A stretch of 24,998 bases of DNA from Monosiga brevicollis MX1. Taxonomy: Eukaryota > Opisthokonta > Choanoflagellata > Craspedida > Salpingoecidae. The notes beneath the pieces were generated by a model. It did no database searches, was not told where the DNA came from, and worked only from the letters and a program-made list of their open reading frames with translations. The stretch spans positions 2,386,381-2,411,378 of the forward strand of contig NW_001865040.1 of the NCBI RefSeq assembly GCF_000002865.3, given 5' to 3'. A program made the position numbers and the translations under genes. Shown here one piece after another: positions 10,857 to 21,455 of the stretch (positions within the stretch are counted from its first letter, which is position 1; every line of letters starts with the position of its first letter).

Positions 10857-13800
10857 ATGGCAGCCAGTGAGGCGGATGCCACTGCGGTAAGTGGACCCAT
10901 ACGTGGGTGATGTGTGCCATTGTTACATTCATGATGGGCTCGAGACCACTGTTGTTGCTATTTGATGGGGCTCATGTACCTGCCTGACCGGTTTGATAGG
11001 TGGCGGATCTACTCAACAATGCGCAGCTCGAGTCAGACAAGGCTGAACGCGTGCTCGCGCTGCAACAGGTAAGCCGCGGCAAACTTGGGGCAACGATCCC
11101 ATGCCCCAATCTGGTGCCGCTTGTCAGTGCTGCTTTGAATAATTTCACAATCCCACACGTGCTAGATCGAGGAGCTCCTGCTCAAGAAGTCACCCGAGCT
11201 GCTCGACAACTTTTTTGAGGAGATTCTGAACTTTCAGCTCGATTCGGCGCCTGACGTGCGAAAGCAGCTGGTGGACTTTGTGGAACGAGCAGCGTATGTC
11301 ATTCCATTCTCACCTTGTTTGCAATTCCCCAGCTTCCTTGGACGGGCACCAAGACGCCCTTGCTCTCATCGAGCAACCTGAACGCCTCGCGTCGTCACTC
11401 ACACGTGTCATGCTTGGGCCGCCATGGCACAGATTGATTGATGCGGGTTTGATTCCGCGCATGGTGGATAGCCTCACCTACTTGTATAATGACACCAACA
11501 GTGGCGTACGTTTTGAAGTCCATACACGCCGAGCCACGAATCATGTTGCCTGCCCCTCCCTGACTGGTCTCGCTAAGCTCACAACATGCCATGGATTCGG
11601 ACCACCTTCCTTCAGGTGGTCAAGCGGGCTTTACAGGCGGCCGCGTGCTTGGTTAAGCACTGCTTGCAAGAAGCTTGCGATCACAGCCGAGGTGGTGGTC
11701 GCGTCACGCAGGTAAAGCTCTCTTGCTTGGCACGGACGCCGTCACGTCTGGCCACTCGCCTACCCTCACGCCCGAGTGCCATCGATACAGGATACCTGGG
11801 AGAGCACGATGCGCATCGTGGATGCAGGACTGCAACAGCGTGCTGCAGCCAATGAGGGCGTCAAAGCCGCCTGCATGAAGCTGATGGAAACTTGCGTCTT
11901 GCTTTTCTCGAACCGTACTCAAGACACTCAAAAGAAGTCACAGGATGACCCCTCCCTCGACCTTGTCTCCGGAGCCCACCACTACCTCGACGTGCGACTT
12001 GCGACCGTTCGGGTCCCGACCAGTTTTTGACTTTATCATCTGCAGTCATGCTCACCGCTGTCTCTCTGGTCGCGCTTTCCTGCTCATTTTCACCACGCAG
12101 CCTCAAGTACTGCAGGAGAAGGGCCGTACCCTGTTTTCTACCCTGGTTGCGCTAGGCCAGAGCCATGACATCAAGAATACCAGTATGACGGTTGTCATCA
12201 GTACCCTTGTCAGCATCATGCGTCAAGTAAGCAAGATTTTTCGGTCTCTTGGCGCCAAGTGCAGAGCACCATCATCTCACTGCGTGTGCGTGCAACTTTA
12301 CATAACTTGCCAGCGGCCACAATTCATGCACCAAGGCATTCCTTTCTTGCAAGAGTTGGCCAAACAGCCGCCCAAGCACTTTAAAGTAGGTCATCGTGAA
12401 GGAGGTCGTGGCCGAAGCCGGCCTTTGAAATTGGTTGCTCTCGGTTCCCCTCAGCCTCAGCCAACCGTATCATGATTTGCAGGAGAGCACGGTGAAGAGT
12501 TTAAACAGAACGCTCAAGACTCAGCTTCTGATTATTTTGAAGCACGATGCGTCACTTGCCTTCCATGAGCAGGTCAGACAACCCGTCTTGCGATCAATGC
12601 CCCCGAGATGCTCCCACACCCTGCTTGCCGTTCTTTGATCGTAAGGCTTGAACCTAACATTGCTGAACGGCGTCTCAATAGCTTATTCCCTTACTCAAAG
12701 GGCTCGGCGCCCAATCACACGAGTACCGCAAATTCGACCGTCGTGCCGAAGCACGGGAGCAGGGTCTACAGGCTACGGCTGTGCCCGTGGCCCAGGACCC
12801 CGCCAGGTAGATGCAAAGCTTAGCCCGCGGGCCAGCCTTTTTCGCCGTCGCCTCACCCCACATGTTACTTTACAATAGTGAAACAGGCACCGCAACCGGT
12901 GAACCCCCGGCCAAATTGGCTGTATGTTCATTCCAACTAGTGCCTCTGGTTCTCGTCGGACGTTTGATCACTCAAAAGTCTGCTCGTTTTGTTGCCCTCT
13001 GTGCCCTTGATAGAAACACACGTCGCCGTATTTGGAGGAGAGCTATCTGATCAAGCATTTGCGTCCTGAACAACTAGCCGAGTTGATTTTGCAAAGGTAT
13101 GAAGTCCATACAAGTTCTCCACAGCCATTTGTCTGATGAAGGAGGCGGAACCTGGTTACATTTGCGTGTGCTTTGAGGGCAACACTCACCCCCTCCCTCC
13201 TCCTTCTTTCTGCTTTGGTGCTGTGACCGAATGTGACTGGTGCTCAGCTTGGCTCTGGCAGACATGCCCCAGCAAATGCCGGCCTGGCTCGAGGACGATG
13301 GACAAGCCACAACTGGCATCTCGGCTCGCGCTCAACGAGGTAGATGATTTGAGTGTCGACGATATCGGCCAAACGCTTTTGCCCCAGCTCTTTTCGACAT
13401 GTCGTCACTTAATTTTTTTTTCTCGTAGTGGCTGGCCGAGGCGGCGATGCTGAAGCTCAAATGTCCAGTTTGCATGCCGCACCGGCGTTGCCCGACGTCA
13501 AGCCGAGCGAAGTGCCAACGCCACAGCCAAGCACTCGAACCAAATCGCGCAGGTCTCGACTCGATCGATTCAAGGTCAAGGCTGAACCCATCAATGCGGG
13601 TCGAGCCCGAACGTTGATCACACAGTGTTTTGAGCGATTGCTAGCTGCAGAGCCCCAAATGAAGACAAGCGAGTCTCGCCAAGCATACCATCATGCACTC
13701 TGCGCCATGGTCATCGCTGACTACTACAACGCCACAGAAGAGGTTCTGGGACAACTCAAGGCCAATGTCGACGCCAGCGACAGTCCGAGTATCAAGACGG

Positions 13801-14437
13801 AAGCCATGGATACAGCAACCGATGAACCAGAGGCCGTCAGCGCCACGCCACGCAAGCCCCTGCGGTTATCGCCATTTCAAGAGCTGTTTCTGGAGCACGT
13901 GGCTGAGGAGCCTCTGGCGCGCATGGATCTGTCAATAACCCTTATGTATCGACTCTGGGCGAACAGCGCATCCTCAAGCGTGGAGGATGCCGAAGATCAT
14001 TTGGCGCAGTACGATTTCTTGGCTGCCAAAATTCTTGTCTCCATCATCCCAGGACTCGAGGTCAAAGATCACAACCTTATTAAACTCTTCCTTGAAACGC
14101 CCTGTCTGAGCCCAACAGTGGTTGAGGTGAGTCACGATAATGGTTGGCTGTTTCTGGCCCTTTTTGGTTTGATTCATGCGCATGGTGTCGCTGTATGTCA
14201 GATTTTGGGTTCCTGCTGCAAGGACGTGAATCGGACTGAGGTGGCCATGGTGGGCCTGCGACAGTTGCTTCAACTTCGACCAGGGGCGCGTCCTGCCTTG
14301 TTTGCTTTGCTGCGGGTGAGTACATTCGCATGGACCTCAGCTGGTGTCGTAAAAGCAAAGGGTTCTCGTCCCTCCCCACACACACCTCTTTCATTCTCTC
14401 TCTTTCTCTGCCCCGCCCTTTTCCATGTCTTTTCATG

Positions 14438-14519
<82 letters not shown>

Positions 14520-14576
14520 GTGTCTGTGTGTCTGTCTGTCTGTCTGTCTGTCTGTGTGTGTGTCTGTGTGTCTGTG

Positions 14577-14619
<43 letters not shown>

Positions 14620-14640
14620 GTGTGTGTCTGTGTGTCTGTG

Positions 14641-14675
<35 letters not shown>

Positions 14676-15926
14676 GTATTGTGTGTTGTGTGTTGTGTGT
14701 TGTGTGTTGTGTGTTGTTTTGTTCTTGATCACCACCATCGCAATCAAATTGGCAGGAATTGGTCTCCAGTGAGCACGAGGCCGTGCAAATTGCGGCTATT
14801 CAAGCCTGTCAGAAACTCATCAAGGTCAGTGACAAGAGTTTTCCCTGCTTCGTTGGCCTCTTATCAGGTCATATGATTGTCGCTTTCGCCTGTCACATCA
14901 AACAAGGTCACGCCGAAGCAACGATTGCCGATGAATTCACATCTCACGTCGACCCTCTGTACAGCTGGAATTTGCACAGGAGACGCTGGTGCAGATTGCT
15001 GGTGATCTCTTCAATGCTGGGCTGAAAGCAGGTGTGCGGTCATGACAGCTGCGGCCACCTTGATCTCAGACCAGACTTGTCATTGCCTGCTCACTCGCCC
15101 ATGTCTTCTTGTGGCGGCTTCTAACAGTCGAAGAGCAGGCCACGGAAACCGACTCGAGCCTGGCCATCATGACCAGCCATGGCCGATTGCTCCTTGCGTT
15201 GCTCCCGCACCATCCAAAACTGCTCCGTGTGCTTGTCTCTGCCTGGGAAGATGCTGCCAGCCCCGTCAAGAAAGTCATGATGAATCTTCTTGAGGAACCG
15301 GTGCGTTTGATTGGGAGGGGAGCCCGGCTGTAAAACAGCCACGGGTCATCCAGCACTATGCTGCGCCTGATAGTTGGCGCGCCCGTGGTTGTGGAACAGC
15401 CTCACATGCCTGTGGATGGAATGTGGGGTGTAGCTGCAAACAATTGGCTCAGGTCACGAGGAACTCTTGCGGGAAGTCCAAGTTATTGCCGAAGAAGGTC
15501 ACAAAACCATTGCCCTCCTGTGCCTACGCTTCATGTGCCACTTTGGCGTTGGGTTGTCTGCCATCGAAATTGCCGTCAAGCTTGCGCTGGTACAAGATGG
15601 CGAGCGCCGAGCGCAAGCTGAATACTTGATTCCCGTTTTGCGAGGTCTCAATCAGGCAGGTCCAACGCCATTTCCTTGACTCACCACCATTGACCTGCAG
15701 TTGCGATTTCGCGTCTCACCCTTGACCACACGTGATGCCTCTTGGGGGTTTGATCTTTTTATTTTATTTCTATTTATTGATTTGTTTTCGCATGTAGCCT
15801 CGTCTTGAGGAGCTGCTGCCAGTCTTGCTGACCTTGCCACCCGCTGCCCTCCGCGATGCCATTCTGCGCATGACACAAGCTGGGCCGAGTCAGTGTTTTC
15901 GACCCGTGAACCAGATGTTCACAATG

Positions 15927-15987
<61 letters not shown>

Positions 15988-17322
15988 ACGCCTGTCTTTG
16001 CAAATTCGCATGCACTGGAATCTCATGCCATGCACTCGGGCGTTTCTTGCGCGGTGCTTTTTGCAGAGCAATCCCTCCCTGTATTTACGCCAGAAAACTT
16101 TTTGATGGCCTTGCACCGCCTAGCACATCGCGAATCACGCCTACTTCCCGTGCGTGGCCTCGTATCCAAGTCTAGTCGTATTAGCTTTAGCCCAGTGCGC
16201 TCATGTCAGGCGCTCGCACTCTGGTGACCCGATGCAGATTGTGCAAGTGGCAGTTGATATCTGCTTGAGCAACGGCGAGGACGGTTATCATAGCATGACC
16301 GGCATCTATACCATGGAGGTGCTGGTGACGGCGTTGCAGCGAATCTGTAACATGTCACCCATCCCCCTGCTGCTCTTCCACACCGCCTCGCGCACTTTGC
16401 GCAATTATCCCAATCTCACAGGTAAGGTGCATATGCTGGTGCATGCGCAAACTGTGGTGTAGCGCTCACGCTGCCACGACGCTGATCTAGATTTTATTGT
16501 TGACAACGTCTTGGCCAAGCTCTTGCACAAGCAGGTATGTCTGCGTCTACGCGTTTGATGGGCGTTTCAGCCCTGCCGCTCTATGCTGACCTTTACTGGT
16601 TATCTTTCTTCGATGATCTTTCTTCTGCTTCAGGTGTGGAAGACGAATGGCATGTGGGCGCCGCTCAAGAATCTGATACACACGTGCCAACCCAAATCGT
16701 TTGAGTTGCTGCGCCTCCTGCCTTTGGCACAACTTGACCGACTCCTGAAGGTATGGTCTCTACCATCACACATGCGTGTGCTTTTCTCGCTCTTTTTTTT
16801 TTTTTTCTTTTTTTTTTTTGGAAGGCGCTTTCTGTTCGCTTTTCGACTGCCATCTGGGCCAGCAGCAGCCAATGCTCAAGAACTGTCCGCTCTTTTTGGT
16901 CCATCATGTGTGTGTGTGTGTGTGTGTGTGTCGATTTTGAGCAGGAATTGCCGGAGCTGCGCGGGGCTTTTTTTGTCTTTGCGCGCGCCATGCCCACGGC
17001 CGTGGCTAATGCTTATCCTCGCAAGCACAAACAATGGCTGTCCTTGCAACTCAAGAACGCCGATGCAGCCGGTGCGACCGCGGGGGCAGACTCGAACGCG
17101 CCAGAGTCACAGCCAGAAACCGATCCAATGGAGGATTTGACTGCACCGCCCCCAGATTTGGATTTGGACAGCGACGAAGACTTTGAAGCCCCACCCGAGT
17201 CTGGTCGGGATTCAAGGCTTCTCTTGGAAGGCGATGCCGCTGCTCCCAACGAGTCACCTAAGGAGACTGAGCAGGACGACGACGATGACGACGATGGTGA
17301 CGCACCGTACATGCCGTCATAG
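10857..17322 (+). CDS. SYMPK: Symplekin, scaffold of the cleavage/polyadenylation machinery, 25 exons
   Basis: Symplekin (yeast Pta1) is the nuclear scaffold linking CPSF/CstF, and in animals the histone pre-mRNA cleavage complex. Predicted exons: 10857-10886, 11000-11068, 11166-11293, 11433-11505, 11616-11711, 11791-11991, 12101-12226, 12314-12385, 12483-12572, 12682-12806, 12879-12921, 13014-13096, 13248-13339, 13429-14126, 14202-14315, 14756-14824, 14965-15031, 15128-15300, 15434-15655, 15798-15888, 16067-16149, 16238-16421, 16491-16534, 16634-16750, 16945-17322. Every phase agrees, giving 1155 residues (human about 1270). Residues 11-295 match the N-terminal HEAT domain ([37 protein letters not shown]). 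The middle is low-complexity with basic patches. From about residue 726 the C-terminal domain follows ([58 protein letters not shown]). The end is acidic (a run of Asp). The intron after 15655 appears to be GC-AG. Confidence 0.96.
14439..14717 (+). repeat. Compound TG / TGTC / TGTGT microsatellite in a symplekin intron
   Basis: About 280 bp built of (TG)n, several blocks of (TCTG)n interrupted by TGTGTG, and a final (TTGTGTG)n block. It accounts for most of the 440-bp intron 14316-14755, by far the longest intron of this gene. The tract can be read without stops in several frames on both strands, which produces long meaningless Cys/Val and Thr/Asp-type readings. Confidence 0.97.
15656..15797 (+). 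other. Probable GC-AG intron in symplekin
   Basis: The conserved segment [11 protein letters not shown] ends at 15655 in phase 0, and the next conserved segment [10 protein letters not shown] begins at 15798 in phase 0. The bases after 15655 are GCAGGT, so the donor would be CAG|GCAGGT, close to the known GC-donor consensus. The only nearby GT (15660) leaves one extra base and gives a stop a few codons into the next exon. Confidence 0.7.
15929..15985 (+). repeat. Uninterrupted poly-T of 57 bases in a symplekin intron
   Basis: A pure T run inside the intron 15889-16066, about 80 bp before its acceptor. It is longer than the pyrimidine tracts elsewhere in the window. A run of this length is prone to slippage, so its exact size may be an assembly estimate. 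Confidence 0.95.
16793..16819 (+). repeat. Poly-T tract and nearby (TG)n in the last symplekin intron
   Basis: The intron 16751-16944 carries a T-rich stretch near 16793-16819 (one C interruption), and a short TG tract at about 16908-16931 just before the acceptor at 16944. Both look like simple-sequence expansion within a spliced intron. Confidence 0.8.
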
Positions 17323-18293
<971 letters not shown>

Positions 18294-21023
18294 ATGGCGA
18301 ATCTCGGCGTGATGGCTCGAGCACAGCCTTGGCTATCCAATGTCATGACGGCTGTCTCAGTCATGAGGCGGAATATGGCTCATCGTGCTCTACCGACCTA
18401 TCAAGCGCCTTCCTCCACCACCGGCGCGCCTTCTCAGGACGTGCCTTCGCATGTCGGATATCCCGAGAGCAACTACGCCTACCTAACTCGCCCGGGCCCC
18501 TACATGCCCCCGCTGGAGGAAGAGCATGATGCTTGTGGTGCCGTGTACGTAGTTTCCGCCAGAGAACGCTTTCCCCCCGCTTGCGGCGCCAACGCCTGGT
18601 GGTCTTGCGTGATCAGACGTGGCACGCTTGTTGTGTGCTCATGGTGGTGGTCAATCAACGCTGGTCTGTCGTTGATAGCCTCTCAAACATTGCACAGCAA
18701 GTACCAGAGCCGACGTACGTCACCGTCAACAAGGGGTACAACGTGTTCACCTCTGAAGAACCGTTCCAGTGCGACATCACCCACAATCCCAATGGTGGTA
18801 CGCCTAAAACACCACCGCTCGCCACGCTGGTGGGCAGTATCTCATTTCGCATCCCTGCTCGCTCGTCAGGTCTCCTCTCGGGTCTGCAAATCGCCTATGA
18901 AACATGGGGTGAGCTCAACGCCAAACGAGACAACGCTATTCTTCTGCACACTGGCCTTTCAGCCTCGAGCCACGCTGCGGCCCATCCCGTACGTAGCTCA
19001 GCCCCTGAAGTACTTCGCAAACAGACATGAACACCACTCCCCCTTGCCAAGTCATGCCGCTATGTTCCTATCCCTCGCGCATAGAATCATGATGCCCCAG
19101 GTTGGTGGGAAAAGTTTATTGGTCCAGGCAAGGCACTAGACACGGACAAGTTTTTCATTATTTGCTCCAACAACCTTGGGGGCTGCTATGGAACAACGTG
19201 AGCTTGCTTGCATGACCACCGCTTTGGGGCTAAAAGCTCTGCTTACACCCCGTGCCCCGTGTGGCCTCTCATTTGTTTATTGCGTGCTCCCATTCGTGTC
19301 CCACTTCCTGTAATGATTTCGCCTCCGCCAGCGGGCCCGCCCACATCAACCCAGCGGATGGCGAGGTAAATCCCGACAGATTTAATTTCATCGGGTCAAT
19401 GGCCTTGGCTCTGCGTCACAAAGCTCATTGCCAGTTGGCATCCTGTGACTCACCTGTGTTTGCCCATCGCAGCGCTATGCGATGCGATTTCCGCTTGTCA
19501 CCGTCCAGGACATGGTTCGCGCCCAGTTCCGCCTTCTGGACCACCTGGGCATCCATCGTCTCCACGCATCTGTCGGCTCTTCCCTCGGAGGCATGCAGGT
19601 GCGGAACGCTTTGGCCCATTGCTATATGATTGCCGCTGCTCGCGTTACCTTATTTTTGCAGCCATGTCTTACTCACCAGGCTGCCTGCCTCTGATCCGCT
19701 GACTGGCTGATCTTTGAACAGAGTCTTACAGCTGCCGCCCTCTTCCCCGAGCGCGTCAATAGCTGTGTGAGCATCAGCGCCGCTCACCGCGCTCATCCCA
19801 CGGCCATTGCACTTCGGTTCGTGGCGCCCAAATCCAACTGGTCGAGTCTCAGTCAACCTGACTGCAACAACTTCTTACCATGAATCTACGCACTGTCTTC
19901 TTGTCATGGCGCCAACAGCTACATGCAACGTCGCATCATCATGTCTGACCCGCATTGGGCTGGTGGCAATTACTATGACAACACTTTTCCTGTCGTGGGC
20001 ATGAAGCATGCACGGTCTGCCCAAAATGCCCAGCTCTACACCTCTCAACTCGAGTGTTTCAGCAGACCAGCATGTTGTGTCTGATTCTCACGCGACGCGT
20101 GTGTCCTGCTCTACATGATTTGTAAAATGCAGCGAGGTGGCTACCATTAGCTATCGGTCTGGCCCCGAGTGGTCGGATCGCTTTGACAGGTGCGCTGCGT
20201 GTCAGCCATAAGGCCTCGTCCGCTGTCCCGGTTACCTGTGCAATAAGATGCCCGTGCTCACGTTGAATGGGCAACCGCAGGCAGCGCATTGAAGGCGCCA
20301 AACACTCCTTTCAACCCGAGTTTTTGATTGAAACCTACTTGGACCATCAAGGCACACAAGCCTGCTTGCGCTATGACCCAAACTCACTTCTTTACATTTC
20401 CAAGGTAAGAAGGCCACGGGTGTCCGGGGTGCCGCTCGGCTTTTGGACTCGTCTTCCTATGTTCAATTTTCCTGCCATCTCACCCCTTGTCCTTTTTTTT
20501 TTTTTTTTTTTTTTTTTTGTTTTTATTTTATTTTTTTTTTTCTCTCCTCTCATTCTTTTTGGGTCATCGCTTCGACAGGCCATGGATCTCTTCGATCTCA
20601 CGGAAGGCTTTGCTACACCTGAAGAGGCACTCGAACGCATCGGCTGCCCGACGCTGGTACATTGTTCTGCGTCCTGCCTGACCGTCCCCGTTTCAAATCC
20701 TTGGGCCCCAGTTCAAATCGGCTGTGGCTTGTGCTGTATCATAGGTGATTGGCGTCCAGTCTGACTTGCTCTTCCCTGTATCTCAGCAACAAGAGCTAGT
20801 GCGCCTACTCAGGTAACACTCGCTCAAGGAGATCGTATTGGGCCATTCAAGTATTTTTCTCATGCATGTTTGCTGGCAACTTGACAGGAGAAGTGGCAAT
20901 CGTCGCGTGACGTACTTTGAGTTGGATGCACTCTACGGTCATGACACGTTTTTGATCGATGTTCAGACCGTGGGTGCGGCTGTTAAGGGACACATTGAAC
21001 ACAGTGCCGTGACCGATATTTAA
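18294..21023 (+). CDS. MET2-like: Homoserine O-acetyltransferase (alpha/beta-hydrolase fold), 12 exons
   Basis: The family transfers acetyl from acetyl-CoA to homoserine, the committed step of methionine synthesis in fungi and many bacteria; animals lack it. Predicted exons: 18294-18542, 18698-18992, 19101-19197, 19332-19365, 19473-19598, 19722-19816, 19919-20014, 20133-20189, 20281-20404, 20579-20656, 20745-20812, 20888-21023; phases agree, 484 residues. Landmarks: [59 protein letters not shown], the nucleophile elbow GSSLGGMQ (Ser262), [33 protein letters not shown] (Asp424) and YGHDTFL (His458). Ser, Asp and His form the expected catalytic triad. The first 40 residues (repeated Met, Arg, Ala, Val, few acids) resemble a mitochondrial presequence. 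The donor ending exon 2 (GTAGCT at 18993) is weaker than GTACGT at 18989, but only the former keeps WWEK in frame. O-succinyltransferase activity cannot be excluded. Confidence 0.95.
20491..20541 (+). repeat. T-rich tract in an intron
   Basis: About 50 bases, nearly all T with single G and A interruptions, inside intron 20405-20578 of the homoserine O-acetyltransferase gene and 37 bp before its acceptor. It may serve as an extended pyrimidine tract. Confidence 0.9.
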
Positions 21024-21455
21024 ACTCTCCGGCAGTGCCGATCGCCCAAGCTTGTTTCTTTCTCTTTCTTGTTCACATCTGAATGAACGAGTCGAGGCCC
21101 ACTGCTCCATTCGCTTGCGTTATGATCATCAGGGACTTTGTTCTTCTTCTTCTTCTTTTTTTTTTTTAACATGTATGTCAACTTCAGGACCGTGTTGTCT
21201 TTGCGACATGTGCCATTTGCTGCCTGGGTCCGTTAGCTCATGAACTGATCGCAAATGTGAAGGGCATTCTCTGGACGAAACAAAGGTCAATTGATAAACT
21301 AGTAGGATTGAGACAATGGACGGTTGAACCCCCGCCAAGGTGTCTCCTGCCATTTTTACACGAGGCGTGGCGACACAAATTACCACAGCCACACAGCTTA
21401 TGGCAAAAGAGGCTGGCGCTCCAGCTACACAGCAAAGCAGTCGGTGAAACCGCAG
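21024..21455. other. Convergent intergenic region
   Basis: 432 bp separate the stops of two genes pointing at each other. A TTC repeat with a T run lies at about 21140-21168. I see no conserved coding segment and no AATAAA poly(A) signal I would defend on either strand. Confidence 0.5.

Noticed and set aside
14425-14772. Long open readings of Cys/Val or Thr/Asp/His repeats on both strands
   Set aside because: They are translations of the TG/TGTC microsatellite inside a well-supported symplekin intron.
18513-18542. EEEHDACGA in the leader of homoserine O-acetyltransferase, resembling the N-terminal DACG of glutamate synthase
   Set aside because: Only a few residues match and no glutamine amidotransferase domain follows; most likely coincidence.
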